64,000 nucleotides of DNA from Catellatospora sp. TT07R-123 (GTDB taxonomy: Bacteria; Actinomycetota; Actinomycetes; Mycobacteriales; Micromonosporaceae). The position numbers were made by a program, and so were the translations under genes. The stretch spans positions 2,294,001 through 2,358,000 of the forward strand of contig NZ_BNEM01000001.1 in assembly GCF_018327705.1 (NCBI RefSeq), in the 5' to 3' direction. The notes below the pieces were generated by a model. It was not told the DNA's origin, searched no databases, and saw nothing but the letters and a program-made list of their open reading frames with translations. Shown one piece after another: positions 35,512 to 44,323 of the stretch. Position 1 is the first letter of the stretch, and each line of letters begins with the position of its first letter.

Positions 35512-36681
35512 TCAGTGCGCTCCGTCCACCAGGGTGCTGCCGGTGGCCGACGGCTCGGGCGACGGTTGCGGCGGATCGAAGATCGCCAGCCGATCCTCCA
35601 TGGCGAAGTTGGTGACCAGCATGCCCAGCGGCGGATTGCGCTGGCTCGACGCCTGCGCCCCGTTGACGTCCGGGGTGTTCGTGATGGTCACCATGATCAG
35701 CGTATGGCCGGTGAACAGCAGCACCGTCCACAGCTGCGCGTCGGTGCCCAGGTTGAACCCGGCCCGGCGGTCCGGCGGGTCGTCGCGCAGGCCGTACTGC
35801 TCGATCAGGCCGTCGCCGTCGGTGGTGCTGCTGAACCCGCACCAGGTCAGCCGCTGGCAGTGGCTCAGGCCCGGAACCAGTGTCGTCGGCGCCACCGACA
35901 CCGTCAGCGTGCCATAGCCGGACGAGCCGACGATCTGCAGGCTCACCGTCAGCGCGCCCGCCGCCAGCTCCGGATCGGCCAGCGCCGCCAGCGGCCTCTT
36001 GTCCCCGCCGTCGGCCAGGCCCAGGTCGACCCGGCGCAGGCCCATCGGGTTGATCCTGGTCGTCACCAGGTCGGCCATCAGGCAGGCGAACTTCTCCGCC
36101 CGGTCCTTGTCCGCCGGCACCGGCTCGTCCTGCGGCAGCGGCAGGTCGCCCGCGAGCGTCGCCAGCCGGGCCGCCCCGCGCTCGCCCGCCTGCGGGGGCT
36201 GCGCCGGGGCCTGGCGGGTCAGCGACGGCAGCGGCGTCTCCGGCGGCGCCAGGTCCATGCAGCCGACCACCTCGGGCAGCGGGCCGCCGCCGGGATCGGG
36301 CCGCAGCACGACGACGCCGTACCCGATGCCCGCCGCGACCAGCACCGTGGTGGCCGCGCTGAGCCAGCGCTCGCGTCGGCGCTGGCGGCGGCCCGTCTCC
36401 AGCAGCTCGGCCGAGGCCAGGCCGGACGGCGGCTCCGGGCCCTCGGGCGGGGCGCCCTCACCGAACCGGCGCAGCGAGCGCAGCAGCGTACGCTGCGCGA
36501 ACGCCTCCGGCGGCTCGTAACCCAGGGACGGCCAGCGCCGGTACAGCCGCAGCAGGGTCCGCCGCACCAGTTGCTCGGCCAGCGTCCAGTCCCGGCACCG
36601 GGCGTACGCCTGGCGCCGCAGCCCCGGCCCCAGCACCGCCACGAACTCGGCGAACTCGCCCTCCCACGCACGCATCCCCAT
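35512..36681 (-). CDS. sigma-region-2-like domain fused to a transmembrane and extracellular domain
   Basis: A 389-residue protein of mixed character. Residues 8-75 (FAEFVAVLGPGLRRQAYARC, then WTLAEQLVRRTLLRLYRRW and PEAFAQRTLLRSLRRFGEG) resemble region 2 of SigE-type ECF sigma factors. No region 4 follows; instead a basic stretch (GRRQRRRERW) leads into one membrane helix (~106-126) and about 260 residues that would lie outside the cell, containing paired Cys. A function in promoter recognition is therefore doubtful; a membrane-bound regulator or a relic are both possible. The ATG at 36681 lacks a strong ribosome-binding site, and a GTG nine bases earlier is an alternative. Confidence 0.7.
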   Translation of the reverse strand: MGMRAWEGEFAEFVAVLGPGLRRQAYARCRDWTLAEQLVRRTLLRLYRRWPSLGYEPPEAFAQRTLLRSLRRFGEGAPPEGPEPPSGLASAELLETGRRQRRRERWLSAATTVLVAAGIGYGVVVLRPDPGGGPLPEVVGCMDLAPPETPLPSLTRQAPAQPPQAGERGAARLATLAGDLPLPQDEPVPADKDRAEKFACLMADLVTTRINPMGLRRVDLGLADGGDKRPLAALADPELAAGALTVSLQIVGSSGYGTLTVSVAPTTLVPGLSHCQRLTWCGFSSTTDGDGLIEQYGLRDDPPDRRAGFNLGTDAQLWTVLLFTGHTLIMVTITNTPDVNGAQASSQRNPPLGMLVTNFAMEDRLAIFDPPQPSPEPSATGSTLVDGAH

Positions 36682-36802
36682 AGTCAACACAATGGATGCC
36701 CCGCCCGGCATCCCCCGCCCACCCCCTGGACGCCGCCCCCCTCCCGCCCCATCCCGCCCCCGTCCCGCCCCCGTCCCAGCGCAAGTTCCCGGGGTCCCAA
36801 CG

Positions 36803-36863
36803 CAAGTTGCCGGGCAATCGGGCGAATGAGTGCTCCTCATTCGCCCGATTGCCCGGCAACTTG
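36803..36863. repeat. dispersed hairpin element, family B, copy 1
   Basis: A perfect 28-bp inverted repeat. The left arm starts CAAGTTGCCGGGCAATCGGG (36803) and runs to 36830; the right arm runs 36836-36863; the loop is 5 nt. A degenerate half-copy, GCAAGTTCCCGGGG, precedes it at 36781. The core recurs at 46460-46522. It lies between the end of the glycosyltransferase operon and the sigma-like gene. Confidence 0.9.
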
Positions 36864-36908
36864 GCTGATCTTGACTGGCGCCCTAGGGCCAGGCTCGGTG
36901 TGGACGGG

Positions 36909-39260
36909 TCAGGGCAGGGGTTTGGACAGGTCGTAGACGGTCTGGGTGCCGACGGTGAGGGCGGTGTAGTGCTGCTGCACCCAGGCGGCGATCTCCTGGC
37001 TGCTGCCGCCGCGACCGCCGAAGCCGCCCTGGCCGCCGCCGACGAAGTAGCCGATCCTGCCCTGCTGCGCCCACTGCTGGAACTGGGCCAGCGTCGGAGC
37101 CGGGTCACCGGACCAGCCGCCCATACCCATCACCGACTTGCCGCTGGCCAGCTCCAGCGCGGCCGCGCTCTGCGCGCCGGACACCGCCGCCGCCCAGGTA
37201 CGGTCACTGCCCTCGATCAGCTTCACCAGCTCGGCGTCGGCGGGAGCCTCGCCGGGCATGCCGCCGCCGGGGCGCATACCGCCGCCCGGGAAGCCGAACC
37301 CCCCGCCGTCACGGTTGCCGCCCTGGCCCTGCTGGCCCTGGGCACCCTGGCCCTGGGCACCCTGACCGGTGCCGTCCTGGCCGGGGAGGTTCTGGCCGGG
37401 GAAGCCCTGGCCCGGCAGGTTCTGGCCGTCCGGGCGGAAGCCGCCGGGGAAGCCGCGCATGCCGCCGAATCCGCCCGAGCTGGCCGGGCCGGCGAGCGGG
37501 ATGCTGCCAGTGTGCGGCGTGGACACGGTCTGCACCGTGTATGCGGCAGGTCCGGCGAGCATGCCCACCCCTGCCGCGACCGCGCCGGCGAACGCGAACC
37601 GGCTCGCCCGCGCGGCGCGCCACGGCACCAGTAGCGCCACCGCGCCGACCACGCACAGCACCAGCACGACAGACCGCAGCCATGGTTGCCAGTCCACCCG
37701 CCCGAGCAGAACGAACGCCCACCACCCGGTCACCAGCACCGCCGCGGCCAGCCCCGCCCGCGCCACCCACGCGGCCCACGGGCGCAGCCCGTCGCCAGCA
37801 CCGGCCGCACTGCCGCCGGAGACCGGCGCAGCGTTGGAGATCGCTGTCTGCGGTCCTTCGGCAGCACCAGTGGCCACGTTCTGACCGGAAACGCCGATCA
37901 TGCCGCCTGCAATGGCGACGGCGCCGACGCCGGATCCGTCGGCGAGTGGGGCCGGACGGGGGTCGCGCAGGTGCCAGAGGAGGACGGAGCCGCCGCCGAC
38001 CAGGGCGCCGAGCGCGGGGGCGAGCGCGACCGTGTAGTACTCGTGCACGATGCCTTCCATCAGGCTGAACACGAGCACGTGCGTCACCAGCCAGGCGCCC
38101 CAGAGGATCAGCCCGGCCCGCGCCGCGTCGGTGCGCGGCCGCCGCCACGTCACCACCAGCCCCGCCACCAGCAGGGTCAGCGCCGCGGGCAGCAGCCAGG
38201 AAGCCTGGCCGCCCATGGAGTCGTTGAACAGACGGGTCAGCCCGGCCTCGCCGCCGAACCCGCCGAACCCGCGCCCGCCACCGGGCATCCCGCCATCGGG
38301 CATGCCGCCGGGGAAGCCGCCGGTGCCGCCGGAGACCGCGCCGGTCAGGCCGCCGCGCTCGTTGCCGGTGAGCCGGCCCAGCCCGTTGTAGCCGAGGGTG
38401 AGCTCCAGGATGGAGTTGTTCGTGGAGCCGCCGACGTACGGCCGCGAGCCCTTGGGCCACAGCTCGACCAGCGCCACCCACCAGCCCGCCGCGACGATCA
38501 TCGCCCCGGCGGCGGCCAGCAGCTGCCACACCCGGCGCCAGAACCGGGTCGGCGCGCAGATCAGGTACACCAGGCCCAGTGCGGGCAGCACCAGCAGCGC
38601 CTGCAGCATCTTGGTCAGGTAGCCGAACCCGACCGCCGCCCCGGCGGCGACCAGCCACCACGTCGAGGCGCGCTCCAGAGCGCGGGTCACCGCGTACGCC
38701 GCGAGCACGAGCAGCAGCGTCAGCAGCGCGTCGGGGTTGTCGAAGCGGAACATCAGCGCCGCCACCGGGGTCAGCGCCAGCACCGCCCCGGCCAGCAGCC
38801 CGCCGGTCTCCCCCGCCCAGCGCCGCACCGCCGCGTACGTCAGCGCGACCGCGCCGACCCCGCACAGCGCCTGCGGCACCAGGATGCTCCAGCTGGAGAA
38901 CCCGAAGATCCGCGCCGACAGCGCCATCAGCCACAGCGAGGCGGGCGTCTTGTCGACGGTGATGAAGTTGCCCGCGTCCAGCGAGCCGAACAGCATCGCC
39001 TTGAGGTCCTGCGTGCCCGCCTGCACGGCGGCGGCGTAGTAGCTGTTGGCCCAGCCGGAGGCGGACAGGTCCCACAGGTAGAGGACCGCGGTGCCGAGCA
39101 GCAGCACCAGCAGCGGGACCCGGCGGCGCCACCGGGCCGCCCGGCTCGCGGCGGCCGGACCGGCGGCGGCCGGACCGGTACGGTCGCCGGGCGGCGCCGC
39201 GGTGAGCACGCCCGGGTCGGACGCGGGCGGCGCCGGGGTGACGGCGTCGGATGTGGACAT
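36909..39260 (-). CDS. GT39/PMT-type membrane glycosyltransferase (paralogue 1)
   Basis: A 783-residue ArnT/PMT-like glycosyltransferase that would use a polyprenyl-phosphate sugar. After a Pro/Ala-rich cytoplasmic tail come about 12 membrane helices. The first outer loop has SGWANSYYAAAVQAGTQDLK and GNFITVDKTPASLWLMALS, matching the DE/DK acidic loop of the family, followed by FRFDNPDALLTLLLVLAAY. Two Gly/Met/Pro-rich outer segments (about 320-345 and 590-690) are low-complexity. A C-terminal soluble domain contains MGMGGWSGDPAPTLAQFQQW. The ATG at 39260 overlaps the GT2 stop (TGATG). Confidence 0.87.
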   Translation of the reverse strand: MSTSDAVTPAPPASDPGVLTAAPPGDRTGPAAAGPAAASRAARWRRRVPLLVLLLGTAVLYLWDLSASGWANSYYAAAVQAGTQDLKAMLFGSLDAGNFITVDKTPASLWLMALSARIFGFSSWSILVPQALCGVGAVALTYAAVRRWAGETGGLLAGAVLALTPVAALMFRFDNPDALLTLLLVLAAYAVTRALERASTWWLVAAGAAVGFGYLTKMLQALLVLPALGLVYLICAPTRFWRRVWQLLAAAGAMIVAAGWWVALVELWPKGSRPYVGGSTNNSILELTLGYNGLGRLTGNERGGLTGAVSGGTGGFPGGMPDGGMPGGGRGFGGFGGEAGLTRLFNDSMGGQASWLLPAALTLLVAGLVVTWRRPRTDAARAGLILWGAWLVTHVLVFSLMEGIVHEYYTVALAPALGALVGGGSVLLWHLRDPRPAPLADGSGVGAVAIAGGMIGVSGQNVATGAAEGPQTAISNAAPVSGGSAAGAGDGLRPWAAWVARAGLAAAVLVTGWWAFVLLGRVDWQPWLRSVVLVLCVVGAVALLVPWRAARASRFAFAGAVAAGVGMLAGPAAYTVQTVSTPHTGSIPLAGPASSGGFGGMRGFPGGFRPDGQNLPGQGFPGQNLPGQDGTGQGAQGQGAQGQQGQGGNRDGGGFGFPGGGMRPGGGMPGEAPADAELVKLIEGSDRTWAAAVSGAQSAAALELASGKSVMGMGGWSGDPAPTLAQFQQWAQQGRIGYFVGGGQGGFGGRGGSSQEIAAWVQQHYTALTVGTQTVYDLSKPLP

Positions 39261-40474
39261 CAGTGTTCCCCCTTGAAGACCCACGACCGCAGCAGCGTGA
39301 ACCGTAGCAGCGTGGCCAGCAGATTCGCGGTCACCAGGACGGTGAGTTCGGCCGTACGCGTGGTCGCGCCGGCGATCAGGTGCAGGGCGGCCAGCGCCCC
39401 GCTGGTGAGCAGCAGGCCCAGGGCGAAGACGAGCAGGCCCTGCGCCTGGTGGCGCAGCGCGTCGGCCGCGCCCCGGATGCCGAAGGTGAGCCGCCGGTTG
39501 GCGGCGGTGTTGGCGATCGCGGTGACCGCCAGCGCGGCCAGGTTCGCGCCCTGCGCGCCGAGGTACGGCTGGGCCAGCGCGTACAGCAGCAGGTAGGCCA
39601 GGGTGCTGACGACACCGACGAGGCCGAACCGGACCACCTGGCGCAGCAGTGAGCTCTCGGGGCGGGCCAGCGGGGCCCGGCCGAGTTCGGCGCGCAGCCG
39701 GGCCAGCGGCAGCGCGCCGGTGAGCAGGCTGCGGCCGAGCCGGGCGATGCCGCGCAGGTCGGCCAGGATGGTGGCGGCCAGGTCGACCCGGCTGTCGGGG
39801 TCGTCGACCCAGTCCACCGGCACCTCGTGGATGCGCGCCCCGCTGTTCTGGGCCAGCACCAGCAGCTCGGTGTCGAAGAACCAGCCGGTGTCCTCGACCA
39901 GCGGCAGCAGTTCGCGGGCGACGTCGGCGCGGATGGCCTTGAAGCCGCACTGGGCGTCGCTGAACGACGCGGCCAGGGTGCCGCGCAGCAGCAGGTTGTA
40001 GCCGCGCGAGATGACCTCGCGCTTGGCGCCGCGCACCACCCGCGACTGCCGGGTGAGCCGGGTGCCGATGGCCAGGTCGGAGTGGCCGGACAGCAGCGGC
40101 GCGATCAGCGGCGGCAGCGCGGCCAGGTCGGTGGACAGGTCGACGTCGAGATACGCCAGCACCGCCGCGTCCGAGTGGGACCAGACGTGCCGCAGCGCCC
40201 GCCCGCGCCCCTTCTGCTCCAGCCGTACGACGGTGACCTCGGCGAACTCGGCGGCCAGAGCGGCGGCGACGGCGGGGGTGGCGTCGGTGCTGGCGTTGTC
40301 GGCGACGGTGATCCGGAACCGGTACGGCACGGTGGCGCGCAGGTACTCGTGCAGGCGCCGCACGCTGGGGCCGAGGTCGGTCTGCTCGTTGTAGACGGGC
40401 ACCACCACGTCGAGCACCGGCGCTGCGGCGGTGGTCTCGACCGGGGCGCGCCGGGCCAGGGTCGGTGCGGTCAT
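39260..40474 (-). CDS. GT2 polyprenyl-phosphate glycosyltransferase fused to GtrA
   Basis: A 404-residue two-domain protein. Residues 20-250 are a dolichol-phosphate-mannose-synthase-like GT2: VVVPVYNEQTDLGPSV, VADNASTDAT, LAYLDVDLSTD (metal-binding DxD), ISRGYNLLLRGTLAASFSDAQCGFKAIR. Residues 280-400 are a four-helix GtrA membrane domain beginning VRFGLVGVVSTLAYLLLYAL. It probably makes the lipid-linked sugar and helps flip it to the outside, where the flanking GT39 enzymes use it. Start and stop overlap both neighbours, so all three genes form one translationally coupled unit. Confidence 0.9.
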   Translation of the reverse strand: MTAPTLARRAPVETTAAAPVLDVVVPVYNEQTDLGPSVRRLHEYLRATVPYRFRITVADNASTDATPAVAAALAAEFAEVTVVRLEQKGRGRALRHVWSHSDAAVLAYLDVDLSTDLAALPPLIAPLLSGHSDLAIGTRLTRQSRVVRGAKREVISRGYNLLLRGTLAASFSDAQCGFKAIRADVARELLPLVEDTGWFFDTELLVLAQNSGARIHEVPVDWVDDPDSRVDLAATILADLRGIARLGRSLLTGALPLARLRAELGRAPLARPESSLLRQVVRFGLVGVVSTLAYLLLYALAQPYLGAQGANLAALAVTAIANTAANRRLTFGIRGAADALRHQAQGLLVFALGLLLTSGALAALHLIAGATTRTAELTVLVTANLLATLLRFTLLRSWVFKGEH

Positions 40475-42498
40475 GACGCGGTCTCCTCGGTGAGGTCGTA
40501 GACGGTGGTGCCGGAGACGGTCCGGGCGGTGAAGTTCTGCGCGACCCAGGCCGCGATCTGGCTGCCGACGTCGCTGCCGCTGCCGGAGTCGAAGCCGCTG
40601 CCGCCGATGAACCAGTGCACCCGTCCCTCATCGACCCATTCCTGGAACCGGGCCAGGGACGGGGCGTTGTCGGTGCCGTTGAAGCCGCCGATCGCCATCA
40701 CCGGGCGGTTCACGGCCAGCTGGTATCCGGCGGCGTTGTTGGCGCCGACGGCCGCGGCGACCCAGTCGTAGCGGTCGGCGTCGGCGGTGAGCAGGGCCTG
40801 CAACTCGGCGCCGGGGGTGGTGGCGTTGAGCAGGCCGCCCATGCCTGCGCGCGTACCCCCGCCGCCGAACCGCTGCCCGTCACCGGCGCCCGCGCCCGGA
40901 CCACCGCCGGGCTGTCCGCCCTGGCCCGGCTGCCGGGCCTGGCCGCCCGGACCGCCGAACCCGCCCGGCTGTCCGCCCCGGTTGGCGAAGCCGCCGGGGC
41001 CGCCGCCGCGCATGCCGCCGAAGCCGCCGCCGGTCGACGGGCCCGCGCTCGGGATGGCGCCGGTGTGCGCCGACGCGGCCGTCTGCACCGCGAACGCGGC
41101 CGGACCGGTCAGGCCCAGGGTCAGCGCGAGCACCGCGAGGCCGCGCTGCGACCAGGCGGGCAGCAGGTGCGTGGCCAGCAGCGCGCACGCGGTGGCCAAG
41201 GCGCCGACCAGGACCAGCCAGCGCAGCCAGGGCACGAAGTCGGCCGCCTGGCCCAGCAGGGTGTACGCCCACCAGCCGGTCCCGGTCAGCACCGCCGCCG
41301 CCACCGCCACCGCCCAGGACCGGTCCCGCAGCCGCCACAGCAGCACCGCGCCCGCGCCGGTCAGGGCGCCGAGCGCCGGGGCCAGCGCGACGGTGTAGTA
41401 CGCGTGGAAGATGCCCGCCATGAAGCTGAACACCAGGCCGGTGACCAGCAGCCAGCCGCCCCACAGCACGAACCCGGCCCGGACCAGGTCGGTGCGCGGC
41501 CGCCGCCAGGTGACCGCGATCCCGACCGCGAGCAGCGCCAGCGCCGCCGGGAGCAGCCAGGCCGCCTGCCCGGCCAGGTCCGTGCCGAACAGCCGCAGCG
41601 CGCCGGTCTCGCCCCAGCCGCCCGCGCCGCCGACGCTGCCGACCTCCTCGCCGGTCAGCCGCCCGAACCCGTTGTAGCCCAGGGTCAGCTCCAGCACGCT
41701 GTCGCCCTGCGTGCCGCCGATGTACGGCCGCGAGTCGGCGGGCCACAGCTCCACGACCAGCACCCACCAGCCCGCGGCGCCGATCATCGCGGCGGCCGCG
41801 ACCAGCAGCTGCCCGCACCGCACCGCCAGCCGGGGCGGCCCGAACAGCAGGTAGACCAGCGCAAACGCGGGCAGCACCAGCAGCGCCTGGAGCATCTTGG
41901 CCAGGAAGCCGAACCCGACCGCCGCGCCCGCCCAGGCCAGCCAGCGGGTCTGCCCGGTCTCCAGCGCCCGGGTCAGCGCGTACGCGCCCGCGACCAGCAG
42001 CAGCACCAGCAGCGCGTCGGGGTTGTTGAACCGGAACATCAGCACCGCCACCGGCGTGGTGGCCATGACCGCGCCCGCGATCAGGCCCGCGGCCGGACCG
42101 GCGAAGCGGCGCACGGTGGCGTACAGCAGCGCGGTGGCGCCGACGCCGCACAGCGCCTGCGGCAGCAGGATCGCGTACGGGTTGACGCCGAACAGCCGCA
42201 CCGAGGCGCCCATCAGCCACAGCGCGGCCGGGGTCTTGTCGACGGTGATGAAGTTGGCCCCGTCGAGCGAGCCGAAGAAGAACGCCTTCCAGCTCTGCGA
42301 GGCGGCCTGGGCCGCGGCCGAGTAGTACGGGTTGGCCCAGCCGGAGCGCGACAGGCCCACCAGGTACAGCAGCGCGGTGCCGGTCAGCAGCGCCGCGAGC
42401 GGGGCGTGCCGCAGCCACGGGCGGCGCGGCGCCGCGGCCGCCGGTGGCGGGTCGGTGTCCGCCGGGGCGGCGGTGGCGGGCGTCAGGGTGCTGGTCAT
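40471..42498 (-). CDS. GT39/PMT-type membrane glycosyltransferase (paralogue 2)
   Basis: A 675-residue paralogue of the gene at 36909. It shares SGWANPYYSAAAQAASQSWK, ANFITVDKTPAALWLMGAS, FRFNNPDALLVLLLV, GFLAKMLQALLVLPA and SRPYIGG...DSVLELTLGYNGFGRLTG. It also has a Gly-rich outer stretch (about 500-560) and a C-terminal soluble domain with MAIGGFNGTDNAPSLARFQEW. It lacks the first of the two Gly-rich insertions. It is the first gene of the operon; the ATG at 42498 is preceded by about 70 bp without a gene. Acceptor unknown (protein, arabinogalactan-like polymer or lipid). Confidence 0.88.
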   Translation of the reverse strand: MTSTLTPATAAPADTDPPPAAAAPRRPWLRHAPLAALLTGTALLYLVGLSRSGWANPYYSAAAQAASQSWKAFFFGSLDGANFITVDKTPAALWLMGASVRLFGVNPYAILLPQALCGVGATALLYATVRRFAGPAAGLIAGAVMATTPVAVLMFRFNNPDALLVLLLVAGAYALTRALETGQTRWLAWAGAAVGFGFLAKMLQALLVLPAFALVYLLFGPPRLAVRCGQLLVAAAAMIGAAGWWVLVVELWPADSRPYIGGTQGDSVLELTLGYNGFGRLTGEEVGSVGGAGGWGETGALRLFGTDLAGQAAWLLPAALALLAVGIAVTWRRPRTDLVRAGFVLWGGWLLVTGLVFSFMAGIFHAYYTVALAPALGALTGAGAVLLWRLRDRSWAVAVAAAVLTGTGWWAYTLLGQAADFVPWLRWLVLVGALATACALLATHLLPAWSQRGLAVLALTLGLTGPAAFAVQTAASAHTGAIPSAGPSTGGGFGGMRGGGPGGFANRGGQPGGFGGPGGQARQPGQGGQPGGGPGAGAGDGQRFGGGGTRAGMGGLLNATTPGAELQALLTADADRYDWVAAAVGANNAAGYQLAVNRPVMAIGGFNGTDNAPSLARFQEWVDEGRVHWFIGGSGFDSGSGSDVGSQIAAWVAQNFTARTVSGTTVYDLTEETAS

Positions 42499-42571
42499 GC
42501 CACCGAGCGTGACGGCGCCGCCTCGGCGCGACGTCAGCCGAAGCTGGATGTCACCTCGGGATCGCCTGCAT

Positions 42572-43183
42572 TCATGCTCGATGCAGCCGGAGGTCGGCGC
42601 GCGCGGCCGTGGTGGCGACCAGCCGGGCGTTGGCCTCGTCGCTGCGCAGGACCCAGTCGCGGGCGGCCGCCTCGTCCAGGCCCTTGGCGAGCTGGCGCGC
42701 CAGCAGCCCGTCGACCCGCTCGGCGTCGTCGGCCGACAGGTACACCGCCAGGTCGAGCAGCCCGCGCACCCGGTCCCAGGGCGCGACGTCGAGCAGCAGG
42801 TAGTTGCCCTCGGTGATCACGACGTCGGCCTCCGGCGGCACCGGCACGGCCCCGGCGACGGGCTCGTTGAGGACGTGGTCGAAGGTCGGCGCCCACACGG
42901 TCTCGTCGGTGGTGTCGCGCAGGCGGCGCAGCAGGGCGGCGTATCCGGCGGCGTCGAAGGTGTCGGGGGCGCCCTTGCGGTCGGCCCGGCCCAGCCGCCG
43001 CAGCTCGGCGTTGGCGAGGTGGAAGCCGTCCATCGGCACGACCGCGGCCCGGTCGAGGCGCTGTGCGAGCAGCTGGGCCAGGGTCGACTTGCCGGCGCCG
43101 GGGGCGCCGGTGATGCCGACGAACAGGCGCCCGGGGCGCCCCTCGCGCAGCCGGTGCACCTGTTCGAGCAGCTTGGTGAGCAT
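42572..43183 (-). CDS. uridine kinase/phosphoribulokinase-like P-loop kinase
   Basis: A 203-residue kinase of the panK/udk-like family. FVGITGAPGAGKSTLAQLLA is the Walker A loop near residue 20, VVPMDGFHLANAELRRLGR the substrate-binding DGFH motif, and VVITEGNYLLLD the Walker B-like strand. The DGFH and EGNYLL motifs place it with bacterial nucleoside/nucleotide kinase family proteins (YFH7-like); the exact substrate is unknown. The start ATG is 15 nt after the stop of the aldolase-like gene, so they may be co-transcribed. Confidence 0.85.
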   Translation of the reverse strand: MLTKLLEQVHRLREGRPGRLFVGITGAPGAGKSTLAQLLAQRLDRAAVVPMDGFHLANAELRRLGRADRKGAPDTFDAAGYAALLRRLRDTTDETVWAPTFDHVLNEPVAGAVPVPPEADVVITEGNYLLLDVAPWDRVRGLLDLAVYLSADDAERVDGLLARQLAKGLDEAAARDWVLRSDEANARLVATTAARADLRLHRA

Positions 43184-43197
43184 CGCCGCCCAGTCTG

Positions 43198-44292
43198 TCA
43201 GGCCGGGTCGGCCAGCGCGAGCAGCGCCAGCCCCGCCTCGACCACGTCGTCGGCCGACCACTCCAGCGCCGGGGCGGCCACGGTGATCTCGGCCATGGCC
43301 CGGCCGGGCGCCCGGTCGGCGAATCCGCCGCACAGCCAGGTCTTGCGCTGCTCGGCCAGGGCGATCACGGCCTCGTTGAGCCGGTCGGCGGGGCCGGGCA
43401 GCCAGAGCTGGAACTGGTGGGTGTGCGGCACCGCCGGGTGCACCACCGCGCCGGGCAGCTGCGCGAGCGCCGCGGCCACGACCTTGGCGTGGGCGACGTA
43501 GCCGGGCAGCCGGGGCAGCTCGCGGTCGAGCCCGGCCAGCGCGGTCAGCGCCGACGGCCACTGCTGGAACAGGTTGCCGCCGTAGCGGTGCCGCCAGGCG
43601 CGCGCCTGCGCGACGAAGTCGGCCGGACCGGCGACGACGGCCCCGGCCAGGCCGCCGAGGGTCTTGTACAGCGACACGTACACGCTGTCGGCCAGTGCCG
43701 CCACCGTGGGCAGGTCCACCCCCCAGTGGTGCACCGACTCCCACAGCCGCGCGCCGTCGAAGTGCACCCGCGCCCCGCGCGAGCGGGCCGCCTCGACGAC
43801 CTCGGTCAGCTCGTCCCAGCCGGGCAGCAGGAAACCGGGCTCGCGCAGCGGCAGCTCGACCAGCAGCGTGCCGTACGGCTCGTCGAGGTCGCGCACCTCG
43901 GCGGCGGTGGGCTGGCGGGGCTCGCGGGTCGGGAAGACCCCGCGCAGGTCGCTGAGCGACTCGTACGCCCCGCGTTCGTACGCCTCGACGTGGCTGAGCG
44001 GGTGCAGTGCCACGACCGGGCTGCCGGTGCGCTCGGCCCAGCAGCGCAGGGCGACCTGCTGGGCCATGGTGCCGGTCGGGAAGAAGACCGCCGCCGGCTT
44101 GCCCAGCAGCTCGGCCACCCGCCGTTCCAGCTCGGCGACCGGGCCGCCGCCGTAGAAGTCGGGCCAGCCGTCCAGGTCGAGGCCGTCGAGCAGCGCCAGC
44201 TGCTCGCGCATGGTCGGCGTGCGGTGCGCGGACAGGATCCGGTCGCAGCCGCGCTGGGCGCGGCGGCGCCGGTCGGCGGGGTCCTCGGTCAC
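43198..44292 (-). CDS. threonine aldolase-like PLP enzyme
   Basis: A fold-type I PLP enzyme of about 364 residues, beta-eliminating-lyase/threonine aldolase family. PAAVFFPTGTMAQQVALR is the phosphate-binding region, HPLSHVEAYERGAYE the aromatic stacking His, ARVHFDGARLWESVH the cofactor Asp, and YVSLYKTLGGLAG the Schiff-base Lys. Typical enzymes cleave L-threonine (or allo-threonine) to glycine and acetaldehyde; this one carries a longer N-terminus (AHRTPTMREQLALLDGLDLDGWPDFYG), so another beta-hydroxy amino acid is possible. The GTG at 44292 is chosen for length; further upstream frame is not conserved in character. Confidence 0.85.
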   Translation of the reverse strand: MTEDPADRRRRAQRGCDRILSAHRTPTMREQLALLDGLDLDGWPDFYGGGPVAELERRVAELLGKPAAVFFPTGTMAQQVALRCWAERTGSPVVALHPLSHVEAYERGAYESLSDLRGVFPTREPRQPTAAEVRDLDEPYGTLLVELPLREPGFLLPGWDELTEVVEAARSRGARVHFDGARLWESVHHWGVDLPTVAALADSVYVSLYKTLGGLAGAVVAGPADFVAQARAWRHRYGGNLFQQWPSALTALAGLDRELPRLPGYVAHAKVVAAALAQLPGAVVHPAVPHTHQFQLWLPGPADRLNEAVIALAEQRKTWLCGGFADRAPGRAMAEITVAAPALEWSADDVVEAGLALLALADPA

Positions 44293-44323
44293 CGCGTCAT
44301 GATGCCACGCGGCGCGGCCGGGT

